Assembly: GCA_016211955.1 (NCBI GenBank)
Contig: JACRHX010000031.1
Location: 1 to 16,386 of the forward strand
Reading direction: 5' to 3'
Origin: Parcubacteria group bacterium
GTDB lineage: Bacteria; Patescibacteriota; Minisyncoccia; UBA6257; JACRHW01
DNA: 16,386 nt
Shown here in pieces: positions 1 to 5,840 of the stretch. Under the pieces are notes generated by a model. That model made no database searches. It was not told the DNA's origin and saw nothing but the letters and a program-made list of their open reading frames with translations. The stretch's first letter is position 1. Every line of letters begins with the position of its first letter. The position numbers were made by a program, and so were the translations under genes.

Positions 1-75
1 ATATTCTTTTTGAAAGTCTTCAGGAGATTTTTTGGGTTTTGGTGTTGAGGAGGTGGATTGTTCGAAGGTGGGCAT
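1..75 (-). CDS. 5' end of an unknown protein, cut by window edge
   Basis: On the minus strand an ATG at 75 opens 25 codons that run off the left edge without a stop. They begin MPTFEQSTSSTPKPKKSPED, a polar Ser/Pro/Lys-rich N-terminus that looks like a disordered leader before a domain outside the window. No Shine-Dalgarno sequence precedes the ATG, but a plausible promoter (105-133) lies just upstream, and the previous transcription unit ends in a terminator at 136-157, so independent transcription fits. No family can be named from 25 residues. Confidence is moderate because the call rests on promoter-ATG spacing and composition only. Confidence 0.45.
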   Translation of the reverse strand, partial: MPTFEQSTSSTPKPKKSPEDFQKEY

Positions 76-104
76 GGAAATAGTGTTAGTAAATATATGG
101 TGGT

Positions 105-133
105 ATTGTAACAAGAAAGTTTTGAAAAGACAA
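105..133 (-). promoter_or_regulatory. Putative sigma70-type promoter for the left-edge gene
   Basis: Minus strand: TTGTCT (133-128), a 17-nt spacer, then TACAAT (110-105). The predicted transcript starts about 20 nt before the ATG at 75, giving a short leader with no SD. It lies immediately after the terminator of the upstream unit. Confidence 0.4.
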
Positions 134-135
134 AC

Positions 136-157
136 AAAAAATCCCCTGTGCTGGGGA
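136..157 (-). terminator. Rho-independent terminator of the 815-173 unit
   Basis: On the minus strand TCCCC pairs with GGGGA across a six-base loop (157-142), followed by six T (141-136). It lies 15 nt past the stop at 173, or 5 nt past the alternative-frame stop at 163. Confidence 0.7.
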
Positions 158-172
158 CTCTACTATTTTCCA

Positions 173-604
173 CTACTCAAAAGTCTGATCGGGAGACGAA
201 GCCATGCGACAGTTTCCCATATGACATTGCTGCCTCCTGCTGAGACACCAGAGAAAAAAACAACGAGGAAGATGAAGATACGAGGAGACAATAACCACTT
301 CATTAATTTCTTTCTTATCCTCAAGCCATTTCACCGCGTCTTTGATTTCACCCAACGTATTATATTCAGTCATACCCGACACTTGCACTGCAGATTCGGG
401 AACGCCGAAATTTACAAGACCTCGACGCATGATGTGAGCAGCGGTAGTACCCCTGTGTTGTTGATGATAACCCGTCGTCAGAATAACAACGGAGTTCTCT
501 GGATCTTCCTTATAAACATGTACAGCCGCCTCACAACGAAAAGCAGTAACGGGCCCCACATTGAATCCCAAAAAATCTCCACCTAAAACATGAATTGCAC
601 GCAA
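173..604 (-). CDS. DUF218 / YdcF-like protein, C-terminus probably frameshifted
   Basis: The 143-residue product matches the DUF218 (YdcF/SanA-like) pattern: beta-strand with Gly-Gly at residues 8-9, ILTTGYHQQHRGTTAAHIMRR around 41-61, FGVPESAV near 66-73, the E-x-NT segment near 80-83, and VIVSSYLHLPR at 104-114. Biochemical roles in this family are poorly defined; some members act in envelope processes. The start is TTG at 604, eight bases after a perfect AAGGAGGTGAT; the nearer ATG at 609 gives only eight codons. After LPRC the frame becomes Cys/Arg/Gln-rich and unlike the family. Removing one T from the T7 run (254-260) instead gives a tail containing VIWETVAWLRLPIRLLSSGK that ends at 163, next to the terminator. 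I infer a slippage lesion or a sequence error. The gene follows 630-815 in the same unit. Confidence 0.7.
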   Translation of the reverse strand: MRAIHVLGGDFLGFNVGPVTAFRCEAAVHVYKEDPENSVVILTTGYHQQHRGTTAAHIMRRGLVNFGVPESAVQVSGMTEYNTLGEIKDAVKWLEDKKEINEVVIVSSYLHLPRCFFLWCLSRRQQCHMGNCRMASSPDQTFE

Positions 605-629
605 CCCATATCACCTCCTTCTAAAACAC

Positions 630-815
630 TCAATTTATAGCTCCACAATCCTGACAATACTCATAGTTATCGTACTCACCAACAAGCACGCTGGGATGCA
701 TGCACTTCCTCCTGAGATCATTCAGTTCTACAGCAAGTTTATCAAATTTTTCCTTAAGATCATTCAGAGTAGCTTCAATCTGTATCCTCTTCTTCCGAAT
801 CTCCTCTTGCGTCAT
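630..815 (-). CDS. Small coiled-coil protein with C-terminal zinc-ribbon-like CxxC
   Basis: This is a 61-residue protein starting at ATG 815, chosen because GGGGAGGTG lies just upstream (829-821); a TTG at 872 would extend the frame but has no supporting site. Residues 2-36 are charged and helix-forming (RKKRIQIEATLNDLKEKFDK), suggesting a short coiled coil. The tail has C38-x-H40 and C54-x-x-C57 in YEYCQDCGAIN, which could form one zinc site. I do not recognise a named family. It is first in a two-gene unit with the DUF218-like gene (25-nt gap holding that gene's SD) and has its own strong promoter with a palindromic box (884-930). The mRNA leader can form UCCUCC/GGAGGA (858-853 with 838-833), and the same UCCUCC could instead pair with the SD. 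Confidence 0.6.
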   Translation of the reverse strand: MTQEEIRKKRIQIEATLNDLKEKFDKLAVELNDLRRKCMHPSVLVGEYDNYEYCQDCGAIN

Positions 816-883
816 TTTTGCACCTCCCCTTGTCCTCCATAGCTTTAGCGAAGGAGGATTTTCATACTTCAAAAAACTATTTA

Positions 884-930
884 TTTATATCACGGCTATA
901 CATAGTTGTCCACTATGCGGTCGCATAGTG
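884..930 (-). promoter_or_regulatory. Promoter with abutting palindromic operator, copy 1
   Basis: Minus strand: TGGACA (912-907), 17-nt spacer, TATAAA (889-884). Directly upstream and sharing two bases with the -35 box is a perfect dyad, CACTATGCG and CGCATAGTG flanking a two-base centre (911-930). The whole 24 nt, 907-930, recurs exactly at 1409-1432 in the same position relative to a second promoter. The layout suggests a repressor site that blocks RNA polymerase, or an activator site just upstream of -35; which one is inference. Confidence 0.75.
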
Positions 931-935
931 CCCTG

Positions 936-1343
936 CTAATATAGTATATATGGAACATAAAAAGGAATACCATACACTTGCATGAATTGAGCGGTAGCTC
1001 CAACACCTCTCCTTAGACCTCCTCCATCTGGAGCATCGTCGGGAATGTGATGAATAAATGCTCCCGCGAGGCGCGTACAAAACTCTTCATACTCCCGAGA
1101 ATAGGTAAGAAAAAGATGCCACACCTCATCAACTTCTTGGCTTGGGGACAATCCATCATTTGGAAAAAGTGCCTTGACCTGAAGAAATGACACACACTCA
1201 CAAACCCTGCGTTGTGCCTGATGTAATGAAAGAGTTTTCTCTTTTTCTGCCCACCGCTTCATCAACCCTTGTGCCAAAACATTAAAAAGTTGAGTAGAAA
1301 TAAGAGATTGAGGATTCTGCCACCTCTTCATTTGTTCATGCAT
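936..1343 (-). CDS. Small DUF1399 / glycine-rich-domain-protein-like protein
   Basis: 135 residues. The centre carries the signature of the GRDP-like (DUF1399) family: LSPSQEVDEVWHLFLTYSREY at about 65-85, then EEFCTRLAGAFIHHIPD at 86-102, i.e. VDxVWH, Y-x(2)-FC, G and IHHxP. In plants this segment is part of larger glycine-rich-domain proteins; short stand-alone bacterial versions exist but have no established biochemical role. His and Cys at fixed positions could bind metal; that is inference. The start ATG at 1343 follows GGGAGGAG by six bases. A strong promoter (1386-1414) with the palindromic box drives it, and the stop sits only five bases before copy 1 of the box, so it is transcribed separately from, but probably co-regulated with, the downstream gene pair. 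Confidence 0.7.
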   Translation of the reverse strand: MHEQMKRWQNPQSLISTQLFNVLAQGLMKRWAEKEKTLSLHQAQRRVCECVSFLQVKALFPNDGLSPSQEVDEVWHLFLTYSREYEEFCTRLAGAFIHHIPDDAPDGGGLRRGVGATAQFMQVYGIPFYVPYILY

Positions 1344-1385
1344 ATATATCTCCTCCCTTTTCTTTAGGATTAAAGAACTAGTCTT

Positions 1386-1432
1386 AGTATACTATAACTA
1401 TAGAAATCTGTCCACTATGCGGTCGCATAGTG
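1386..1432 (-). promoter_or_regulatory. Promoter with abutting palindromic operator, copy 2
   Basis: Minus strand: TGGACA (1414-1409), 17-nt spacer, TATACT (1391-1386), predicted start near 1379 and a leader of about 36 nt to the ATG at 1343. The perfect dyad at 1413-1432 and its four-base extension into the -35 box are identical to 907-930. Only the box is conserved: the spacers differ (ACTATG... against GATTTC...), so this is not a simple duplication of the whole upstream region. Confidence 0.75.
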
Positions 1433-1710
1433 GTGTATGTGTGAAAAGTGTGGCCTAAATTATTTTAATGCGGACATGTGAATCTCCGCGAGCTCCCGCC
1501 CATAGTTTTAGGAGGATAATGAAAACCGCTTGGAAATACCAAACGGTTAGAAAAATTTTTAACTTCTATTTCTATCATTAATTCTTTTCTTGATTAAAGA
1601 AAATAAATACGACTCATCAACCCTCGGATATAACTGCGGTACTTTCCCCATGAAAGATAAATGACCTATGTTTAAAATACCATATAGTATTATACGTGTC
1701 CATATTATGT
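1433..1710. other. Intergenic stretch with one hairpin
   Basis: No credible gene. A 20-codon plus-strand frame at 1519 follows GGAGG by only three bases and resembles nothing. The only clear structure is the hairpin at 1524-1548; a weak GCGGA/TCCGC hairpin lies near 1475-1495. Confidence 0.5.
1524..1548 (-). terminator. Possible terminator downstream of rnhB
   Basis: AACCG and TTGG pair with CCAA and CGGTT around a five-base loop, with one internal mismatch. On the minus strand it is followed by TTTTCATT, a weak U-tract. It lies about 160 nt after the rnhB stop, so it may be a late terminator. Confidence 0.4.
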
Positions 1711-2331
1711 TTAAGTATGTCCGAGAAAGCTCGTACGATGAAGATTACATGAACCGTGTTTGCGAATAGCGCCGCGATGGAACTGTGTTCCATATCCCTT
1801 GTTTTGTTGCCAACCATAGTGGGGATATTTTTTTGCGAGACGAACCATAAGAGCATCGCGCAGACACTTCGCAATCACTGATGCGAGCGCAATTGCAAAT
1901 ACACGCTGATCTCCTTTTATAAATGTCTCTTGTTTTTCTTTTTCTAATTTTGGTATGAAGAGCCCACCATCACACGTTACAAAAAAGGGGCCTGATGCTT
2001 GTATCGTGTATTTTTTGATTAACGCATCACACCCGCGTATGGCTGCCCGATAAATGTTATGCGTATCTATTTCTTTCGGTGTTGCCTTATATACAATGTA
2101 GGGGATGTGAAATGCAATTACTTGCTCGAATATCGCCTCTCTTTTTTTCTGTGATAGTTGTTTTGAATCATTTACTCCTTTAATTTTTCTAAGCGCCTGT
2201 TCGTCCTCCTTTCGCAAAATCGCCGCCACCAAAACCATCGGCCCAGCCAAACTTCCACGCCCCACCTCATCGATACCTATTACAGCATCATAACCTTTAC
2301 GCCACAAGCTTTTTTCCAATCGTAAATCCAT
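1711..2331 (-). CDS. rnhB: Ribonuclease HII
   Basis: RNase HII cleaves the RNA strand of RNA-DNA hybrids and starts removal of single ribonucleotides left in DNA. From ATG 2331 the protein has 206 residues, normal for the family. The metal-binding motif GIDEVGRGSLAGP is near residues 20-32, followed by GVNDSKQLSQKKRE, a CDGG segment in place of the usual IDG, GDQRVFAIALASVIAK with RD, and the C-terminal GYGTQFHRGAIRKHG...HRTSF. The frame stays open upstream to 2505, but that stretch lies inside the inverted repeat at 2362-2526 and reads as low-quality protein, so the start at the first family-like Met is preferred. No SD is seen. It is divergent from dnaE. Confidence 0.93.
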   Translation of the reverse strand: MDLRLEKSLWRKGYDAVIGIDEVGRGSLAGPMVLVAAILRKEDEQALRKIKGVNDSKQLSQKKREAIFEQVIAFHIPYIVYKATPKEIDTHNIYRAAIRGCDALIKKYTIQASGPFFVTCDGGLFIPKLEKEKQETFIKGDQRVFAIALASVIAKCLRDALMVRLAKKYPHYGWQQNKGYGTQFHRGAIRKHGSCNLHRTSFLGHT

Positions 2332-2361
2332 GATAAGATAACTCAAAACACAACATAGAAT

Positions 2362-2526
2362 TACGAACCACAAATCACTTTTGAAGACATCCGCAGGTGC
2401 GCAGCTGGGTGTTGTCAATCCTGATCTCGCATGGCGAGGGCATTGGATTGACAACGAAGCACCGAGGACTGAGTGAGCGCGTCGCAGGAACGTGCGAACG
2501 GTCAAAAAAGTGATTTGTGGTTCGTA
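2362..2526. repeat. Long nested inverted repeat between rnhB and dnaE
   Basis: Two perfect 21-bp arms (2362-2382 and 2506-2526) face each other, so the same AAAAGTGATTTGTGGTTCGT lies in front of both divergent genes. Inside is a second perfect 11-bp stem, GTTGTCAATCC (2411-2421) with GGATTGACAAC (2445-2455), enclosing CTCGC/GCGAG. Further short pairings (GAC/GTC, CGCA/TGCG, GCGC/GCGC) are separated on the 3' side by purine-rich words such as GAAG, GAGGA, GAGTGAG and GGAA. The element is more GC-rich than its surroundings. It could be a mobile miniature element, a structured RNA or a regulatory cruciform. Confidence 0.8.
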
Positions 2527-2550
2527 TCATAGCTTTGTTTTTTAATATGT

Positions 2551-5500
2551 ATGAAATTTACCCACCTTCATGTTCATAGCCATTATAGCCTTCTTGATGG
2601 ACTTGCAAAAATAGATGGACTGATAAAACAAGCAAAAGCGTTTGGTATGGAAAGTATTGCACTCACCGATCATGGCAACATGTATGGGGCAATTGAATTT
2701 TATAAAAAAGCAAAAGCGGCAGATATCAAACCCATCATCGGCGTTGAAGCATACATCGCAAACGGAAGCATGCACAGTAAACAGCCGGGAGTTGATGATA
2801 AACGCTACCACCTTACGCTCCTGGCAGAAAACGCTACAGTCTATAAAAATCTGGTTCGGCTTGTGACAAAGGCAAACCTTGAGGGATTTTATTACAAACC
2901 ACGACTCGATAAGGCAACACTCAAAGAATTCCACGAAGGTATCATTGCCTTATCGGGTTGTTTGGGGGGAGAAATTTCACGCGCCATTACATCCAAGCGT
3001 CTTGATGACGCAGAACGACTTATCTACGAATACCAAGACGTATTTGGAAAAGATAATTTTTATTTAGAACTCGGTGTCCTCGTCGACCTCCCCGAACAAA
3101 AAACAGTAAATGACGCCCTACGCCTCCTCTCAAAAAAGACAGGAGCAAAAGTTGTCGCAACAGGAGACATTCACTACATTCACAAAGATGATCGCGAAGC
3201 ACAAGATATTCTCGTCTCCGTACAAACAGGAAGCCAGATACAGGACGATAATCGCTTTACCATGAAAGACATGGATCTCTCCGTACGATCTCCCGAACAG
3301 ATGATAGAGTTATTCAAAGATCATCCCGAAGCAATCTCAAACACACAAGAAATTAGTGATCGAGTAAATATTGAGCTCGATCTTGGTAAGTGGACCTTCC
3401 CTGATTTTAAAATTCCAGAACAGGCTACCTATAATAATGAACTCGAACGCCTCACCTATGAAGGTATTGAAAAACGAAAACTAGAACGCACCGAAGAGGT
3501 AGAAAAACGTATTGCCTATGAACTTGATGTTATTCAAACAAGGGGTTATTCACCCTATTTTCTTGTTGTTGCCGATCTCCTTCACTATGCACATGATCAT
3601 GGAATACTCACCACGATTAGAGGTTCAGTCGCCGGATCACTTGTCACCTATCTTACAGGAATTACCAATATCAATCCTCTGGAATATAAACTCCCCTTTG
3701 AACGCTTCTTGAACAAAGAACGTCCACAACCACCCGATATCGACATGGATTATGCTGATAATAGGCGTGATGAGGTAATCCACTACGCAAAGGAAAAATA
3801 TGGGGAACACAATGTGGCGCAGATTGGTACCTTTGGAACCATGATGGCACGTGCTGCAGTGCGCGATGTCGCACGTGCGCTTGGATACCCCTATGCACTA
3901 GGTGATAAAATTGCAAAATTCATCCCACTTAGATCTCAAGGCTTCCCTATGACTATTGAACAAGCTCTCACCCTCTCCCCCGAACTTCAAGAACTTCATG
4001 ATAAGGATGAAGATGCAAAACGCGTCATCACCCAAGCAAAAAAACTTGAAGGGTGTGTACGTCACATTTCTGTCCATGCGGCAGGAGTCGTTATCTCACC
4101 CAAACCTCTTTGGGAGTACACCCCCCTTCAACTTGACCCAAAAGGTGGGAAAATCATTACTCAATACGACATGCACGCCGTGGAAGATGCGGGTCTTCTA
4201 AAATTTGATTTTCTAGGAATTCGAAACTTGGCAATTTTAGGGGATGCTATCCGTCTTGTGCAGCTCTATCGCGGAATTACGGTTGATATCCAAAACATTC
4301 CTCTTGATGATAAAAAAACATTTGAACTTCTCGCGCACGGAGAAACAATGGGGCTCTTTCAACTCAATGGTTCAGGTATGACAAAATATCTCAAAGATCT
4401 CCGTCCCTCAACTATTCATGACATTAACGCAATGGTAGCCCTCTATCGCCCTGGTCCCATCGAATCTATACCCATGTATATAGAGCGAAAACATAATCCA
4501 CGCCTCGTCTCTTACCTTGATCCCCGCATGGAAGAAATTCTCGACCAATCTTATGGTGTTATCACTTACCAGGACGATGTCATGCTTATTGCTATCAAAC
4601 TTGCAGGTTATTCATGGCTCGAAGCAGACAAGCTAAGAAAGGCCATGGGTAAAAAAATCCCCAAAGAGATGGCAGCCCAAAAAGATAAGCTTATCAAGGG
4701 GCTCACCTCACATGGCATGCCGGAGGAGAAGGCACTTGCTATTTGGCAACTTATTGAACCGTTCGCTGCTTATGGGTTCAATAAGGCGCATGCTGCAAGT
4801 TATGGATTTGTCGCCTACCAAACTGCCTATATGAAGGCAAACTATCCGGGTGAATATATGACCGCCGTGCTCACCGCTGAGTCAGGAGACACCGAAGAAA
4901 TTGCAAAAATTATTGCAGAGTGTATACGCATGAAAATTCCAGTACTTCCTCCTGACATAAACGAAAGCATTGGCAACTTCGCTGTGATCAAAAACAAAGA
5001 AGGTGGAAATGACACTATTCGCTTTGGTCTCTCGGCGGTCAAAAACGTAGGAGCAAATATTATCGAAGCCATCGTTGAAGAACGATCCGCACACGGTCCT
5101 TTTAAAAATGTTGAAGATGTCTTGCGACGTACCGTAGGTTCAGACCTCAACAAAAAATCACTCGAGTCACTTATCAAAGTAGGAGCATTCGACAACTTTG
5201 AAAAAAGGAGCGTACTTCTTGAATCTCTCGATAACCTTCTCGCCTACGCCTCAGAGATGAAAAAAGAAAACAGCAGCCCCCAAGCATCCCTCTTTTCATC
5301 CGACTATGTACCAAGGCTACGATTCAAAGATGCCCCGCCACTCCCTAAGGCACAAGAACTCGCCTATGAGAAAGAACTTCTTGGTCTCTATATCTCAGGA
5401 CATCCCCTCGACATACACAAAGAACGTCTCGAAAAATCAAATTTCAAAACACTCCAAAGTGTTGAAGATGAAATAGAAGGTACCTCAATAAAAAATGCCG

Positions 5501-5730
5501 GCATCGTCTCCACCATCAAAAAAATTCTAACGAAAAAGGGGGAAACGATGCTCTTTGTTGAAGTGGAAGATCATACAGCAAAAAGAGAACTTATTGTTTT
5601 CCCAAAATTGCTTGCAAAAACAAAGGACGTATGGCAAAAAGACAACATACTTATGTTCATCGCAAAAGTTGATCGGAGAAATGGCGAATTAAAACTTCTC
5701 TGTGAAGACGCCAAGGTTTTGACAAACTAA
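2551..5730 (+). CDS. dnaE: DNA polymerase III subunit alpha
   Basis: Replicative polymerase of the C family, 1059 residues. The N-terminal PHP domain has HLHVHSHYS at 5-13, TDHGN at 39-43, GVEAY near 64 and GDIHYIH near 205; most expected metal ligands are present, so the PHP site may be active, unlike in Escherichia coli. The palm contains PDIDMD with the catalytic pair D398 and D400, and FDFLG with D553. The fingers region has YGVITYQDDVM and the YGFNKAHAASY segment. QASLF at 911-915 fits a beta-clamp-binding motif, followed by ELLGLYISGHPLD and a C-terminal OB fold ending LLCEDAKVLTN. The start has no SD: a T-rich leader precedes the ATG, and an ATG four bases upstream is out of frame. thrS follows 110 bases later. 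Confidence 0.97.
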   Translation: MKFTHLHVHSHYSLLDGLAKIDGLIKQAKAFGMESIALTDHGNMYGAIEFYKKAKAADIKPIIGVEAYIANGSMHSKQPGVDDKRYHLTLLAENATVYKNLVRLVTKANLEGFYYKPRLDKATLKEFHEGIIALSGCLGGEISRAITSKRLDDAERLIYEYQDVFGKDNFYLELGVLVDLPEQKTVNDALRLLSKKTGAKVVATGDIHYIHKDDREAQDILVSVQTGSQIQDDNRFTMKDMDLSVRSPEQMIELFKDHPEAISNTQEISDRVNIELDLGKWTFPDFKIPEQATYNNELERLTYEGIEKRKLERTEEVEKRIAYELDVIQTRGYSPYFLVVADLLHYAHDHGILTTIRGSVAGSLVTYLTGITNINPLEYKLPFERFLNKERPQPPDIDMDYADNRRDEVIHYAKEKYGEHNVAQIGTFGTMMARAAVRDVARALGYPYALGDKIAKFIPLRSQGFPMTIEQALTLSPELQELHDKDEDAKRVITQAKKLEGCVRHISVHAAGVVISPKPLWEYTPLQLDPKGGKIITQYDMHAVEDAGLLKFDFLGIRNLAILGDAIRLVQLYRGITVDIQNIPLDDKKTFELLAHGETMGLFQLNGSGMTKYLKDLRPSTIHDINAMVALYRPGPIESIPMYIERKHNPRLVSYLDPRMEEILDQSYGVITYQDDVMLIAIKLAGYSWLEADKLRKAMGKKIPKEMAAQKDKLIKGLTSHGMPEEKALAIWQLIEPFAAYGFNKAHAASYGFVAYQTAYMKANYPGEYMTAVLTAESGDTEEIAKIIAECIRMKIPVLPPDINESIGNFAVIKNKEGGNDTIRFGLSAVKNVGANIIEAIVEERSAHGPFKNVEDVLRRTVGSDLNKKSLESLIKVGAFDNFEKRSVLLESLDNLLAYASEMKKENSSPQASLFSSDYVPRLRFKDAPPLPKAQELAYEKELLGLYISGHPLDIHKERLEKSNFKTLQSVEDEIEGTSIKNAGIVSTIKKILTKKGETMLFVEVEDHTAKRELIVFPKLLAKTKDVWQKDNILMFIAKVDRRNGELKLLCEDAKVLTN

Positions 5731-5840
5731 ATTTCTAATTACCAATTCCTAATTTCTAACATTTTATCATTGGCTATTTTATTAGAAATTAGATATTAGG
5801 ACTTAGGAATTAATTAACCCTCGACACCTAACTAAAATAT
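5731..5840. repeat. AT-rich low-complexity inverted repeat between dnaE and thrS
   Basis: The spacer is built from variants of AATTCCTAATTTCTAA. CTAATTTCTAA (5749-5759) is the exact reverse complement of TTAGAAATTAG (5782-5792), with looser pairing outside. The U-tract is poor, so it is not a convincing intrinsic terminator; dnaE and thrS could still be cotranscribed. Confidence 0.5.

Noticed and set aside
32..586. 184-residue plus-strand open frame
   Set aside because: It runs antisense through the DUF218-like gene and the terminator, and its sequence shows no domain; the minus-strand frame has family motifs and an SD.
907..1432. CRISPR-like or tandem repeat array
   Set aside because: There are only two copies, 478 bases apart with a gene between, and each is phased to a promoter, so an operator pair explains them better.
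1519..1581. 20-codon plus-strand frame after GGAGG
   Set aside because: The SD is only three bases from the ATG, the peptide resembles nothing, and it overlaps a hairpin on the other strand.
2332..2505. N-terminal extension of rnhB to 264 residues
   Set aside because: The added 58 residues are translated from the inverted repeat at 2362-2526 and have no family counterpart.
5731..5820. Intrinsic terminator after dnaE
   Set aside because: The stem is almost all A-T and lacks a U-tract directly after it; it looks like low-complexity spacer.
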